A stretch of 39,123 nt of DNA from Saprospiraceae bacterium (lineage in GTDB: Bacteria; Bacteroidota; Bacteroidia; Chitinophagales; Saprospiraceae): assembly GCA_019634045.1 (NCBI GenBank), contig JAHQWA010000013.1, positions 1-39,123 of the forward strand, written 5' to 3'. Below the pieces are notes generated by a model. It was not told the origin of the DNA, ran no database searches, and saw only the letters and a list, made by a program, of their open reading frames with translations. Shown one piece after another: positions 23,115 to 32,399 of this stretch; within the stretch, counting starts at the first letter, position 1; every line of letters starts with the position of its first letter. The position numbers were made by a program, and so were the translations under genes.

Positions 23115-24944
23115 ATGTTGAAAATAAAGAAGCTAGATCGGTTGCTGATTGCCAATTTTGTTGGCCCCTTTGTCGTGACTTTCATGATCGCCATCTTTGT
23201 ATTATTGATGCAGATCCTGTGGTTGTATATCGACGATATAGCGGGAAAGGGTCTGGGCTTTTTTGTGTTGATTGAGTTACTAGCTTATAAATGTGTCGGC
23301 TTAATCCCGATGGCCTTGCCTCTAGCCATTCTGATCTCTTCGGTTATGGTACTAGGGAATCTGGCAGAGCACTACGAATTGTCTAGCTTCAAATCAGCAG
23401 GCGTACCCTTGCTCCGCGTCATGCAACCCATCATTATTTTTGGCTTATTTGCGGTAGTATTTTCTTACCTCTGTTCCAATTATCTCATACCGATAGCCAA
23501 CTTGAACTTCGGTTCTCGTATGTATGATATTCAGCGACAAAAGCCTGCCTTGCGGTTGGATGCCGGGGTTTTCAATGACGACTTCCAAGGCTATTCTATT
23601 TTGATAGGTGAAAAAGGAAAAGATGGAAAGGAGATCAAAAAGGTGATGATCTACGACCATCAGGATGCGAGCAAAGGACAGCTAAGCCAGATTGTAGCTA
23701 ATGGGGGGCAGATGTATATGACGGACAACGGCTCTTATTTCATCATGAATCTGGAAGATGGGAATCAGTATATGGAAACCAGCCCCAGTTCAGCTTCACA
23801 ACGAAATAAGTCTTTCCCCTTTGTGAGAACTTCCTTCAAGAGCTGGACTAAGGTATTTGATCTAGGCGAATTTGACCTCAGCCAGACCAATAAGGAGCTA
23901 TTTAAGCAAAATAGGAGTATGATGACGATCGGACAATTGAAGATTGCCATAGATTCGATTGCCATCAAGATCAAGGAAAGAGAAGTCAATAGCTCCAATC
24001 AATTGGCGAATTACCTGAGTATTCTTAAGTTAGACAGTACCTTCATCAAAAGGGATCTGGCTAAAGACAAGGCTAGGAATGATAGTTTGACCTTAGCCGA
24101 GGAATTGAAATATGATTCTTTGCAACGCCTCGCGAATGCAAAGCAAAAAAGAGCTGAGGACTCTATAGCGGCCTTAAAGGGTCCTAAGCTTACTGCTCCG
24201 AAGCCTAAGGCAAAGAAACCCGTCAACGCTACACCTAAGCCTAAGGCGAAAACCGCTCCAGTTCCAAAGAAACTTTCTGCGAGTATGCAGGAAGCCAAGC
24301 GACGTGCTGTAGAAAAGACTAAGAACAAGAAGCGATCTACCTCTGCTTCTACCAATCCAAAAAAAGCGGAGTACCAAGCCAAGGCTAAGAGTGAAAATAG
24401 CGGTCTTTTACCTTCAGATACTACCTTGACTTTTGGTGACGCTTTCCATAAGATCCCGCTTTATCATCGAAAGACCATCCTCACTAAGGCTAAGTCCTCT
24501 GTCCGGGCCATTAAAAGCCAGGCAGAATCGGGTACTCGTATCATCGACAATATGCGAGAATCCAAAGTAAAGCATATCTACGAGCTATACACCAAATACT
24601 CCATGGCCGTAGTCTGCTTCGTTTTTGTGCTGATCGGAGCCCCGATGGGAGCCATTGTTCGGAAAGGTGGTTTCGGCTACCCCATCCTCGTTTCGATTAT
24701 CTTCTTTATGTTATTTGTGATTTTGACAATCTTCTGTCGAAAAATTGCGGAGACCTTTGTGGTGTCGGCGGTGTTGTCAGCTTGGATTCCTTGTTTGGTC
24801 CTGTTCCCAATCGGCGCCTTGTTGACCTATAAGGCCATGAATGACTCCACGGTGGTGAATGTGGACAAATACACCGCCTTCTTTGCTAAGCTCTTTAAAA
24901 AGAAGGATGATGAAAAGCTTACTCCTGCAGAACCAGCAGCCTAA
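23115..24944 (+). CDS. LptF/LptG-family permease (YjgP/YjgQ)
   Basis: Inner-membrane permease of the LPS export ABC transporter, about 609 residues. The N-terminal half has helices around 12-40, 55-80 and 100-125 (LIANFVGPFVVTFMIAIFVL, IPMALPLAILISSVMVLGNL, with the conserved ELSSFKSAGVPLLRVM). A long periplasmic part is followed by three C-terminal helices (VVCFVFVLIGAPMGAIVRKG, LVSIIFFMLFVILTIFC, AWIPCLVLFPIGALLTYKAM). The start is the ATG at 23115, and a TTG one codon earlier is less likely. It is much longer than the roughly 360-residue proteobacterial proteins, because of a basic, low-complexity insert (about 355-435) rich in Lys/Pro/Ala, including two PKPKAK repeats. A leaderless promoter is suggested. 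Confidence 0.9.
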   Translation: MLKIKKLDRLLIANFVGPFVVTFMIAIFVLLMQILWLYIDDIAGKGLGFFVLIELLAYKCVGLIPMALPLAILISSVMVLGNLAEHYELSSFKSAGVPLLRVMQPIIIFGLFAVVFSYLCSNYLIPIANLNFGSRMYDIQRQKPALRLDAGVFNDDFQGYSILIGEKGKDGKEIKKVMIYDHQDASKGQLSQIVANGGQMYMTDNGSYFIMNLEDGNQYMETSPSSASQRNKSFPFVRTSFKSWTKVFDLGEFDLSQTNKELFKQNRSMMTIGQLKIAIDSIAIKIKEREVNSSNQLANYLSILKLDSTFIKRDLAKDKARNDSLTLAEELKYDSLQRLANAKQKRAEDSIAALKGPKLTAPKPKAKKPVNATPKPKAKTAPVPKKLSASMQEAKRRAVEKTKNKKRSTSASTNPKKAEYQAKAKSENSGLLPSDTTLTFGDAFHKIPLYHRKTILTKAKSSVRAIKSQAESGTRIIDNMRESKVKHIYELYTKYSMAVVCFVFVLIGAPMGAIVRKGGFGYPILVSIIFFMLFVILTIFCRKIAETFVVSAVLSAWIPCLVLFPIGALLTYKAMNDSTVVNVDKYTAFFAKLFKKKDDEKLTPAEPAA

Positions 24945-25171
24945 ACTTCGCCCTGTAAGATTCTCCTGCTAGATCCTGAGCTAAACCTACTAAGCTTCTA
25001 GTTTCCCGTAAACTTAGTCGAAAGAGTGATAAATATCGGCCGGAAATTCCTATTGTTGCACTACAATTGTCTAAGATCAAGGCCGTGGATATAAGTTGAA
25101 ATTTTGGATGAATTCCATGACGTATCTCTTCTTGATCTTGTCTCTGCTAATTCAAGAAATTACATTCCTAC

Positions 25172-25879
25172 ATGTTACGACACAACAAACCCATTCTGCA
25201 TTGGTGGCGCCACAACCGACTCTTTTGGATCACCTTTAGCTTGTTTTTGATCTTGGGAGGAATCTTGTTGATGTTCATTGAAAAGGGGGATGCCATCCTC
25301 TACTTTAGTGCACAACGGAGTCCTTTTAGCGATACCTTTTTTAGCTATTTTACCAAAGCAGGGGAACATGCCGCTTACATTATATTCCTGGGGGTTCTAT
25401 TGTTCTTTGTCAACTACCGGGCCGCCTTGATGCTACCGTTAATCGGAGGATCAGTGGCCATTGTGAGTGCCATCACTAAGTCTATATTTGCTCAGCCCCG
25501 TCCAGCCTTATATTTTAGGGAAGCGGGAATGCTGGAAATGATCGTACCGGTATCAGGGGTGGCGATGCATGGAGGCAATACGAGTTTTCCATCAGGACAT
25601 ACTATGTCAGCCTTTGCTTTATATACCTTTTTGGCACTTACGATTTCTTATAAACGGTCTTGGAGCCTCGTACTACTCTTGATGGCTGTCTTGGTAGGAG
25701 TATCGAGGATCTATTTAGTACAACACTTTCTGGAGGATGTCGTGACAGGAGCAGCTATAGGCGCCTTTATTGGTACCCTGTGGTATCATTGGCAGTATCG
25801 CTTGTTTCCTATCCCACATAAATGGGCAGATCAAAAATTGACTTTACCCCTAGGCAAAGGGAAAAAGGAAAAAGCCTAG
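25172..25879 (+). CDS. PAP2-family membrane phosphatase
   Basis: 235-residue polytopic protein with the three phosphatase blocks of the PAP2 superfamily: KSIFAQPRP (block 1), FPSGHTMS (block 2) and SRIYLVQHFLEDV (block 3, SRx5Hx3D). About six membrane helices are seen, with a basic, Lys-rich C-terminus. The family dephosphorylates lipid phosphates such as phosphatidic acid, phosphatidylglycerophosphate or undecaprenyl pyrophosphate at the outer face of the inner membrane. The exact substrate is not resolved. It lies about 230 bases after the LptF/G gene on the same strand and ends before a strong hairpin. Confidence 0.93.
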   Translation: MLRHNKPILHWWRHNRLFWITFSLFLILGGILLMFIEKGDAILYFSAQRSPFSDTFFSYFTKAGEHAAYIIFLGVLLFFVNYRAALMLPLIGGSVAIVSAITKSIFAQPRPALYFREAGMLEMIVPVSGVAMHGGNTSFPSGHTMSAFALYTFLALTISYKRSWSLVLLLMAVLVGVSRIYLVQHFLEDVVTGAAIGAFIGTLWYHWQYRLFPIPHKWADQKLTLPLGKGKKEKA

Positions 25880-25904
25880 TTTTACTTGCTGTGTTATAAA
25901 ACAG

Positions 25905-25939
25905 AACGGGGCTTCATCTTTCGCAGATGAAGCCCCGTT
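25905..25939. terminator. Strong bidirectional hairpin between convergent genes
   Basis: Perfect 15-bp stem: AACGGGGCTTCATCT (25905-25919) pairs with AGATGAAGCCCCGTT (25925-25939) around TTCGC. The flanks are T-rich in both directions (GTTTA on plus, CTGTTTTA on minus), though neither has a long uninterrupted T-run. It lies between the PAP2 gene and the convergent symporter and probably terminates both. Confidence 0.85.
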
Positions 25940-25970
25940 GTTTATAGAATCAGAAGTTAACTAAGAGGAC

Positions 25971-27533
25971 TTAGCCAACTTTTTTGATTTCTCCTGATTT
26001 GATTCGAGCCATGTAATCTATATAGGCCCGACGTACATTTGGCATCAGTAGATAGAGGCCAAAGACGTTAGGGAAACACATCGCAAAGATCATGGCATCA
26101 CCAAAGTCAAATACGGCTTGTGCTGAGATGGCAGAACCTACGATCACAAAGATACAGAAGATGATCTGGTAGATCTTTTCATTGGTTTTCCCTTCACCGA
26201 ACAGATAAGTCCAAGCTTTTAGACCATAGTAAGACCATGATACCATGGTAGACAAGGCAAAGAGGATTACCGCTCCACTTAGTACCACAGGGAACCAGCT
26301 AATTACGGATTCAAAGGCAGCCGAAGTAATATCAATCTGAGCCAATGGGGCTTCAGACCCGCTACGTAGACCCTCATAGGCCCATTCTGCGCCATTCCCT
26401 CCGTAGTTAGTGATCACAATCACCAATGCTGTCATCGTACAAATCACAACCGTATCAATGAATGGTTCCAATAGTGCAACTACACCCTCGCTAATAGGTT
26501 CATCCGTTTTGGCAGCGGCGTGAGCGATCGAAGCAGAACCAACACCAGCCTCATTGGAGAAAGCCGCTCGTCGGAATCCTTGGATCAATACCCCTACCAC
26601 ACCACCATACATAGCTTCCGAATTGAAAGCACCACTGATGATTTTTCCAAAGGCCGCTGGGATTTCACTAACATGGGCACCGAGCACGATTAAAGCACCG
26701 AGAATATAGATTCCGACCATGAAGGGTACAATCTTATCCGTAACCTTCACAATACTTTTGATCCCACCGATAATGGTCACGCCGATCAAAACGGCCATCA
26801 TCAAACCGAAGATCCATCCTTGGCCACTGAAAATCGAAGCATCACCACCCGTAACCGTAATCAATTGGTTAGTAGCTTGGTTAATTTGTACCATATTACC
26901 TCCACCGAAGCTACCTCCAATACAAGCAATGGCAAAAAGTACAGCCAACACTTTACCTACAGGGCCCCAAAAGCCCCCTTTCTCTTTCAGTCCTTTTTCT
27001 AGGTAGTACATCGGACCCCCAGAGACTGTTCCGTCTGCATTGATGTTTCTGTACATCAAGCCCAAGGACACCTCCGTATATTTAGACGCCATCCCAAGCA
27101 AGCCTGCGATGATCATCCAGAATGTGGCACCAGCTCCACCTATACTTACGGCCAAGGCTACACCGGCAATGTTTCCTACCCCCACCGTTCCGGATAAGGC
27201 CGCTGTCAAGGCTTGGAAGTGGGAGACTTCCCCCTGATCATTGGGATCATCATATTTACCCCGTACGACATCAATCGCGTGACGGAAAGCGGTAAATTGG
27301 ACAAAGCCCATGTAAATACTAAAAATCAGGGCCCCAACGATTAACCAAACCAGTACAAAAGGTATGGTAAAATCACCGATGGATACCGTGAAAAAGATTA
27401 TTCTACTTACGGCATCAGTGATAGGTTGGAAAACTTCGTTTATTCTGTCGTCTGTCGTTCTTGCCGCTTCCTGGGCAAAGGACCACAGGGGCGTCATCAA
27501 CGCGGTCACTAGAAAAAGTAATACTTTCTTCAT
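25971..27533 (-). CDS. Alanine/glycine:cation symporter (AGCS family)
   Basis: 520-residue transporter of the AGCS family, which imports alanine or glycine with Na+ or H+. A predicted signal-like hydrophobic start is followed by about eleven helices. Family blocks are [67 protein letters not shown] with [13 protein letters not shown], and [20 protein letters not shown]. The length agrees with the larger Bacteroidota members. It stands alone on the minus strand, and no regulatory gene is adjacent apart from the divergent ECF sigma gene. Confidence 0.95.
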   Translation of the reverse strand: MKKVLLFLVTALMTPLWSFAQEAARTTDDRINEVFQPITDAVSRIIFFTVSIGDFTIPFVLVWLIVGALIFSIYMGFVQFTAFRHAIDVVRGKYDDPNDQGEVSHFQALTAALSGTVGVGNIAGVALAVSIGGAGATFWMIIAGLLGMASKYTEVSLGLMYRNINADGTVSGGPMYYLEKGLKEKGGFWGPVGKVLAVLFAIACIGGSFGGGNMVQINQATNQLITVTGGDASIFSGQGWIFGLMMAVLIGVTIIGGIKSIVKVTDKIVPFMVGIYILGALIVLGAHVSEIPAAFGKIISGAFNSEAMYGGVVGVLIQGFRRAAFSNEAGVGSASIAHAAAKTDEPISEGVVALLEPFIDTVVICTMTALVIVITNYGGNGAEWAYEGLRSGSEAPLAQIDITSAAFESVISWFPVVLSGAVILFALSTMVSWSYYGLKAWTYLFGEGKTNEKIYQIIFCIFVIVGSAISAQAVFDFGDAMIFAMCFPNVFGLYLLMPNVRRAYIDYMARIKSGEIKKVG

Positions 27534-27849
27534 ACAATATTAGGAGTTAGTGTTTATCGAAGATTTTATCCGGTTAATTATATAGATCAGTGGAAGAGAA
27601 ATGTAGTCTGCATATCTAAACGGATGTGTTAAGGTATTTTTTTCTGGTCATTTATCAAAAGAATGACCCAACTTTCATCAGGAAGGATAAGGGTAAAGAT
27701 ATTAGGAGAAATGGTAGTCTTGAGCGGAATTGCTAATATCGCTGGAACAGAAAAATGGAGAAAATAAGCAATATATTCCTCCAGAATTTTAAATTTGAGA
27801 TCACTATCACCACATATCCCGACATTTTATTGTCGACAAATCCCATTTT
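27534..27849. other. Divergent intergenic region upstream of symporter and ECF sigma genes
   Basis: Holds the promoters of the divergent symporter and sigma genes. A plus-strand TAAATTTG at 27790-27797 fits the -7 consensus, about 52 bases before the sigma gene start. A small hairpin CGACA/TGTCG lies at 27821-27836, just upstream of the start codon. Nothing else is recognisable. Confidence 0.5.
27790..27797 (+). promoter_or_regulatory. Putative -7 box (TAAATTTG) for the ECF sigma gene
   Basis: Exact TAnnTTTG match upstream of the sigma gene. No -33 TTTG is visible at 19-21 bases. AT-rich surroundings make a chance match possible. Confidence 0.35.
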
Positions 27850-28428
27850 TTGCAACGAGAGTACACAGATCAGGAGTTGAAGGCCCTTTTTCAAAAAGAT
27901 GCTGAGCAAGCTATTGAGCTGTTATTCCGCTTGTATTACAAAAAGGTTTGTCAGGCAGTGTACAAAATCATACCTAAGGAAGAGACCACGGAAGACCTGG
28001 CGCAAGAGGTTTTTTATGAGCTGTGGCGGAAGAAAGACTATCTAAAGATACACACTTCTTATGCTGCCTACCTGCGTCGAGCTGCCGTTAATAAAGCCCT
28101 CAACTATCTACGTGACCAAAAAATAAAGCTGGACGATTCCACGATGGTGGGACAGCTGAAACTACAAGCGCCCTTGAGTGATGAAAAACTGGAAGCCGCT
28201 GAATTACAGCAAATTATAGATCAAGCTGTAGACCAGTTGCCAGAGCGTTGCCGCTTGGTGTTCGTGTTAAGCCGTTTCGAACAAATGAGCTATAAAGAGA
28301 TTGCAGCGCAACTCGATATATCTCCCAAAACCGTCGAGAATCAAATTACCAAAGCCCTTAAATTATTGAGGCAGACCCTCGGACCCTATCTTTCGATCTG
28401 GGTATTATGGGTCACTCAAATTTTATAA
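27850..28428 (+). CDS. ECF-type RNA polymerase sigma factor (FecI-like)
   Basis: 192-residue ECF sigma factor with region 2 (about 22-90: FRLYYKKVCQAVYKII, TTEDLAQEVFYELWRKKDY, AAYLRRAAVNKALNYLRDQK) and region 4 (about 128-180: LPERCRLVFVLSRFEQMSY, EIAAQLDISPKTVENQITKA). It begins at TTG (27850). No in-frame ATG lies between the upstream stop and the conserved N-terminus, so a non-ATG start is required. The FecR gene follows 256 bases later on the same strand, making this the sigma half of a surface-signalling pair. The tail (SIWVLWVTQIL) is unusually hydrophobic, as in many Bacteroidota FecI-like sigmas. Confidence 0.93.
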   Translation: MQREYTDQELKALFQKDAEQAIELLFRLYYKKVCQAVYKIIPKEETTEDLAQEVFYELWRKKDYLKIHTSYAAYLRRAAVNKALNYLRDQKIKLDDSTMVGQLKLQAPLSDEKLEAAELQQIIDQAVDQLPERCRLVFVLSRFEQMSYKEIAAQLDISPKTVENQITKALKLLRQTLGPYLSIWVLWVTQIL

Positions 28429-28502
28429 AAGGGGCGTAGGGGCAAAAGAATTATTTTGTGTCATTAAGGATGCAAATAATTATGAAGGAAACCGTTGAAA
28501 GG

Positions 28503-28523
28503 AATCGTATTTATACGATTTTT
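28503..28523 (+). terminator. Weak hairpin after the ECF sigma gene
   Basis: AATCGTA (28503-28509) pairs with TACGATT (28514-28520) around TTTA, and with the last two stem bases gives five T in a row. The stem is AT-rich, so termination would be inefficient. It could partly separate sigma from FecR expression. Confidence 0.35.
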
Positions 28524-28640
28524 GTAGGGTACCACCTAAGCCACAATTTTACACTTTCAATTTTGTAAAGAAGGTACCTTACACAAGCGATCTCGGTTGG
28601 ACTAGAAAGGTGCCCTTTAACATTGCTAATTCACTAGTGG

Positions 28641-28664
28641 TGAAGTTATACTTCATCTTTTTTG
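28641..28664 (+). terminator. Terminator-like hairpin just upstream of fecR
   Basis: TGAAGT (28641-28646) pairs with ACTTCA (28650-28655) around TAT, followed by TC and six T. It ends about 20 bases before the FecR ATG. It could attenuate read-through from the sigma gene or sequester the leader. The stem is short and the call is tentative. Confidence 0.35.
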
Positions 28665-28684
28665 CCGAATAAGTGTCATTCTGA

Positions 28685-29710
28685 ATGAGCGTAGACAAGA
28701 ACCTGCATCGAATTATCCAAAGGCTTCAAGGGAAGCTGCCTGCGGAAGAAACCAATGATTTGGATCAGTGGCTTTCGGAAACAGACAATGCCAGCGTTGG
28801 GGAAGAACTCAGCCAGGTATGGTCTATGACTGGATCATATAAGGCGGGATTTGAGCCCGATATTGAGAAAGGATTTTCTCGATTTAAAGACAGCATTGCA
28901 GATACTCCCAAAGAAACGCCAATTCGTCCTATTAAGAAGGAATCTTTTAATTGGCGAATGGCCGCCTCAATTGCCCTGCTAATAGGCGTGGGCCTTACCC
29001 TCTATTATAGTTTTCAGCCGGGTCAGCCAGCATTAATGGCGGTCACTACCAATCTTGGAGAAAAGAAAGAAATCGGATTACCGGATGGCAGTCGTGTTGT
29101 CTTAAATGAAGACAGCAAATTGGTCTTTCCTGAGCAATTTGGTGAGCAACGAGAGGTACGTTTGGTAGGGGAGGCCTATTTCTCGGTAGCAGAAGATGCT
29201 GAGCATCCTTTTGTTATTGATTGCCCTAATGGCCATGTTCAAGTCTTAGGTACAGCCTTTAATTTGCGCGCCTATCCAGAGGAAGCGTTTGCCGAAGTGG
29301 AGGTAGAAAGCGGAAAGGTGATGTTCAGCCGTCCCAATGGTGAAGACTCAGTCGTACTAGAATCTAAGCAAATGGCTATCCTCGAACCCTTGCAGGTGGG
29401 ACAAGAGGAGGTCGCTATTGAGCCCGTAGATATTCCAGCCTTGAATGCCCAGTCTTGGCGAACCAATCGCTTGGATTTTAGGAAATTGCAGATGAACAAA
29501 GTAGTGAAGCTTGTCGAGCGCTATTATGGCGCCAAGATTGAATTAATTGATACTGAAATCGGATCCTGCACCTTTAATGCTCGTTACGAGCGAGAAAAGC
29601 TAGAGACGGTACTTTCTGATATTGAACTCGTTTTTAAAGCCAAATTGAAGAAAATCAATAAAGAACACTATCAAATTATTGGTGGTATCGGTGGGAATTG
29701 CCCCCAGTAA
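28685..29710 (+). CDS. FecR-family anti-sigma factor with DUF4974
   Basis: 341 residues. A cytoplasmic N-terminal part (1-90, beginning SVDKNLHRIIQRLQGKLPAE) would bind the sigma factor. A membrane helix lies at about 92-110 (MAASIALLIGVGLTLYYSF). The periplasmic FecR domain (about 118-215) is recognised by TNLGEKKEIGLPDGSRVVLN, VRLVGEAYFSVAEDAEHPF, VLGTAFNLRAY and VEVESGKVMF. A C-terminal DUF4974 (about 260-332) has NRLDFRKLQMNKVVKLVERY and FNARYEREKLETVLSDIE. It belongs with the ECF sigma gene just upstream and should interact with the STN domain of a TonB-dependent receptor. The nearest such receptor starts at 32419. Confidence 0.95.
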   Translation: MSVDKNLHRIIQRLQGKLPAEETNDLDQWLSETDNASVGEELSQVWSMTGSYKAGFEPDIEKGFSRFKDSIADTPKETPIRPIKKESFNWRMAASIALLIGVGLTLYYSFQPGQPALMAVTTNLGEKKEIGLPDGSRVVLNEDSKLVFPEQFGEQREVRLVGEAYFSVAEDAEHPFVIDCPNGHVQVLGTAFNLRAYPEEAFAEVEVESGKVMFSRPNGEDSVVLESKQMAILEPLQVGQEEVAIEPVDIPALNAQSWRTNRLDFRKLQMNKVVKLVERYYGAKIELIDTEIGSCTFNARYEREKLETVLSDIELVFKAKLKKINKEHYQIIGGIGGNCPQ

Positions 29711-29810
29711 TAGACATACTCTAAAGTTGTTTGGGCCCGCAGACGCGGCTAAGATGCGCTGAACAACTTCGCTATTTGATCCCTAAATAACGCCTCTACT
29801 CAAAAATTAA

Positions 29811-29842
29811 GGGCCGATACTTTCGAGTATCGGCCCATTTTT
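29811..29842. terminator. Strong bidirectional terminator between fecR and the symporter gene
   Basis: Perfect 11-bp stem GGGCCGATACT (29811-29821) / AGTATCGGCCC (29826-29836) with a TTCG tetraloop, followed by ATTTTTG on the plus strand and TTAATTTTTG on the minus strand. It fits both convergent genes. Confidence 0.93.
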
Positions 29843-29880
29843 GTATGTGGTTTTAGGTATTTATCGAATGCTTAATTCAT

Positions 29881-31656
29881 TTATCCAAGGGTTGAATAAA
29901 TGGCCACTAAGATCAGGGTAATGGCAATTGCGGAAATATTGAAAAGACTATCCGTCTTAAATAAATCGTTGTCAATTTCTAAGGCTTTCTCATGATCGCC
30001 CTTCTTCTCTCCCAAGACCAGCGCTATGGCGGCTATACTCAAGGCGATTACTAGGAAACCAGTACCATTGCCGACATTCGGAATATCTTCAAATAAGATG
30101 CGAATACCCGTAGCCATGCCGATCCCAATTATGGCTGCAATCACACCCCAACGGAAGCGAGAATCGTTTACAGCCTGCTTTTTGGTCTTGATTTCATACA
30201 GAGAAATACCGATCAGAAGGAACACGCAGATCAAGAAGGTAATGGCTATGCGATCTACGAATGGCAAATCCGGATAAAGTGCTTTGAAGGCGATGGATAA
30301 GGGAATGGAGGCTAATACTACGGCCAAACCTGCATTGGGAGTGGCTCTCTTCCAGAACATACCAAATATGAATACAACCACTACACCTGGACTGATGAAA
30401 CCGGTATATTCCTGAATAAATTGAATCACCTGACCTAAGTTACCTAGTAACGGTCCTAGCAAGGCTCCAATCAATAAGGCAACTCCTGCGGCGATTTTAC
30501 CGATCCTAACCAGTTGCGTCTCACTTGCTTCGGTATTCAAATGTTCTTTGTAAATATCTAAGGTGAAAATGGTGGAAGCACTATTTACCATGGAACTAAT
30601 AGAAGAACCAATTGCCGCTACCAAGGCCGCAAAGGTCAATCCTTTAAAACCTGTACTTACATAATTATTAAGTACCCAAGGGAAAGCTTCATCCGCTTTT
30701 TCAATATCCGCATTCAAAATAAAAGCCGCTATACCTGGCAAAACGACGATAATTGGCATGAACAGCTTGATAAAAGCGGCAAAGGCCACTCCTCGTTGGG
30801 CTTCTCCTAAACTTTTGGCAGCCAGCGCTCTTTGAATGATGTACTGATTATTGCCCCAGTAGTAGATGTTGGCAATCCACATCCCCCCGAAAAGGACAGC
30901 AAAACCTGGAAGCAAGGCGTAAGATGACTTGGTCTCACCGGAAAGCTGTTCGGTATAAGTGTCCGTAGGGGAGAAGATCATATTGAATCGTTCGGGAGTC
31001 TTTTCAAATAGCGTACTCACTCCACTGAAGAAGCTACCATCTCCCACCGCTGAAACGACAAAGTAGGACGCCAGTGATCCTCCCAAGACCAATACAACGA
31101 CCTGGATCACGTCCGTCCAAACGACTGCCTTTAGCCCCCCAAAGATGGAGAAAGAAGCAGAATATAGGACTAAGCCAAGTATACCCCAAATCAAGTTGAT
31201 ACCCAAAAGGGATTCAATAGCGAGTCCTCCTAGATATAGCACGGAGGTAATATTCACAAATACAAAGAGCGCCACCCAAAAAATGGACATGATGGATCGA
31301 ACCGACTTATTGTATCGGCGCTCTAGAAATTGAGGCATCGTAGATATGCCTTCCTTTAAGAATACCGGCAAGAAGAATTTTGCTACAATGATCAGGGTAA
31401 TAGCTGCCATCAACTCATACGAGGCAATGGCCATCCCAATCTCAAAACCAGAGCCATTCATCCCCATGATCTGCTCTGTGGAAATATTCGAAGCAATCAG
31501 GGAGCCACCTACTGCCCACCAGGGAAGTGCTTTGCTTGCTAAAAAGTAATCTTGTGAGGTGGTCGCTTTTTCCCGATTAGCTATCCAAATCCCAAACCCC
31601 ATCATGGCTATGATATAGCCAGCAAAAACAACCAGATCTGTCGTCGCAAACTGCAT
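29881..31656 (-). CDS. Sodium:solute symporter (SSS family, SGLT-like)
   Basis: 591-residue transporter of the sodium:solute symporter family, related to sodium/sugar cotransporters. Family features include QDYFLASKALPWWAVGGSLI near the N-terminus, FLERRYNKSVRSIMSIFWV, IFGGLKAVVWTDVIQV, an IYYWGNNQYIIQRALAAKS segment typical of the SGLT-like branch, and AAIGSSISSMVNSASTIFTL with DIYKEHL. About fourteen helices span the protein, with a long charged loop before the final helix. It probably imports a sugar, or a sugar-like or other small solute, with Na+. Its position between the FecR gene and the TonB-dependent receptor, on the opposite strand, makes it a candidate partner that moves the same nutrient across the inner membrane. 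Confidence 0.93.
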   Translation of the reverse strand: MQFATTDLVVFAGYIIAMMGFGIWIANREKATTSQDYFLASKALPWWAVGGSLIASNISTEQIMGMNGSGFEIGMAIASYELMAAITLIIVAKFFLPVFLKEGISTMPQFLERRYNKSVRSIMSIFWVALFVFVNITSVLYLGGLAIESLLGINLIWGILGLVLYSASFSIFGGLKAVVWTDVIQVVVLVLGGSLASYFVVSAVGDGSFFSGVSTLFEKTPERFNMIFSPTDTYTEQLSGETKSSYALLPGFAVLFGGMWIANIYYWGNNQYIIQRALAAKSLGEAQRGVAFAAFIKLFMPIIVVLPGIAAFILNADIEKADEAFPWVLNNYVSTGFKGLTFAALVAAIGSSISSMVNSASTIFTLDIYKEHLNTEASETQLVRIGKIAAGVALLIGALLGPLLGNLGQVIQFIQEYTGFISPGVVVVFIFGMFWKRATPNAGLAVVLASIPLSIAFKALYPDLPFVDRIAITFLICVFLLIGISLYEIKTKKQAVNDSRFRWGVIAAIIGIGMATGIRILFEDIPNVGNGTGFLVIALSIAAIALVLGEKKGDHEKALEIDNDLFKTDSLFNISAIAITLILVAIYSTLG

Positions 31657-32047
31657 GTTAACTTGGTTAATAGTTGAATAAATGTTTTCTGTTTCAATGG
31701 TTTATCCCGGGCGGCTTTAGCGGACCTCAATGGAAGTCCATGCGCAAAAGTCTATCGGGATTTTTGGTCGAAAAAGATAGGGCTATGTTTCGTTTTCGGT
31801 CTTGTGGGGACCCTAATTAGGATTGGAAGGAATGGGAGTCGATTGTTATGCAGAATCCCGTCCGCCCAAGAGCCCCGAGGCATCGCTTGATCATCACTGT
31901 GCGGCGGTGGCTTGATCGCCCGCTACGGCGTGAAATGACAAAGCTGCCGTAATTTTCAAAAAAAACTTGAATTTTAATAAGAGTAAGTCTAAATTTTCAT
32001 GATTAGGAGAAAGTGAGGAAATTTTGTCGTGCACAAGGCGAAAAACC

Positions 32048-32067
32048 GGCCTGACCGGTAGGCAGGC
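32048..32067. repeat. REP-like GC-rich imperfect palindrome
   Basis: GGCCTGACCGGTAGGCAGGC is an imperfect palindrome centred on ACCGGT, with one bulged base and a direct GGC-A-GGC continuation. Elements with a CCTGCCTACCGGTAGG-like core occur as dispersed intergenic repeats in other bacterial genomes. Whether this one is dispersed here needs the whole genome. Confidence 0.45.
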
Positions 32068-32367
32068 ACAGGCATACCTGGCAAGTACAGCGAGGCTTTT
32101 TAGCGCCATGCAGTAGTAAATTTGCCACTTGGAGTCAATTAATGAAAGTTTAGACATACGCTAAGTGAAGATGTTGAAAGTTTCCGTTCGAAGGTAGCAA
32201 AATTGTCTCGTTATCTAACACTTAGGGTTTTTCCGCAAACTTATCTTGGCCTCTAGCGCCTTACAAAGGAGCAAGAGACCATCAGGGGGATGGGAAGGGA
32301 GTCAAATATGACAGAGAATGCTTCGTATTTCTGTGATAGGAAAGGGCCGTTATCGGACCTTTGGACG

Positions 32368-32399
32368 TTTGATACTATGAGCATTAACTTGTATATTTG
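32368..32399 (+). promoter_or_regulatory. Promoter of the TonB-dependent receptor gene
   Basis: A -33 TTTG (32368-32371) and a -7 TATATTTG (32392-32399) are separated by 20 bases, matching the Bacteroidota primary-sigma consensus at both elements. The start codon lies 19 bases after the -7 box, giving a short leader of about 13-15 bases. This implies basal expression by the housekeeping sigma, in addition to any ECF-driven expression. Confidence 0.7.

Noticed and set aside
24011..24382. 123-codon minus-strand frame antisense to the LptF/G insert
   Set aside because: It is the antisense reading of the Lys/Ala-rich insert, which yields long stop-free Phe/Leu-rich frames by composition.
31894..32157. 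87-codon minus-strand frame
   Set aside because: It falls in the putative dispersed repeat. The sequence has no domain, and the reading passes through palindromes, as expected of spurious ORFs in repeats.
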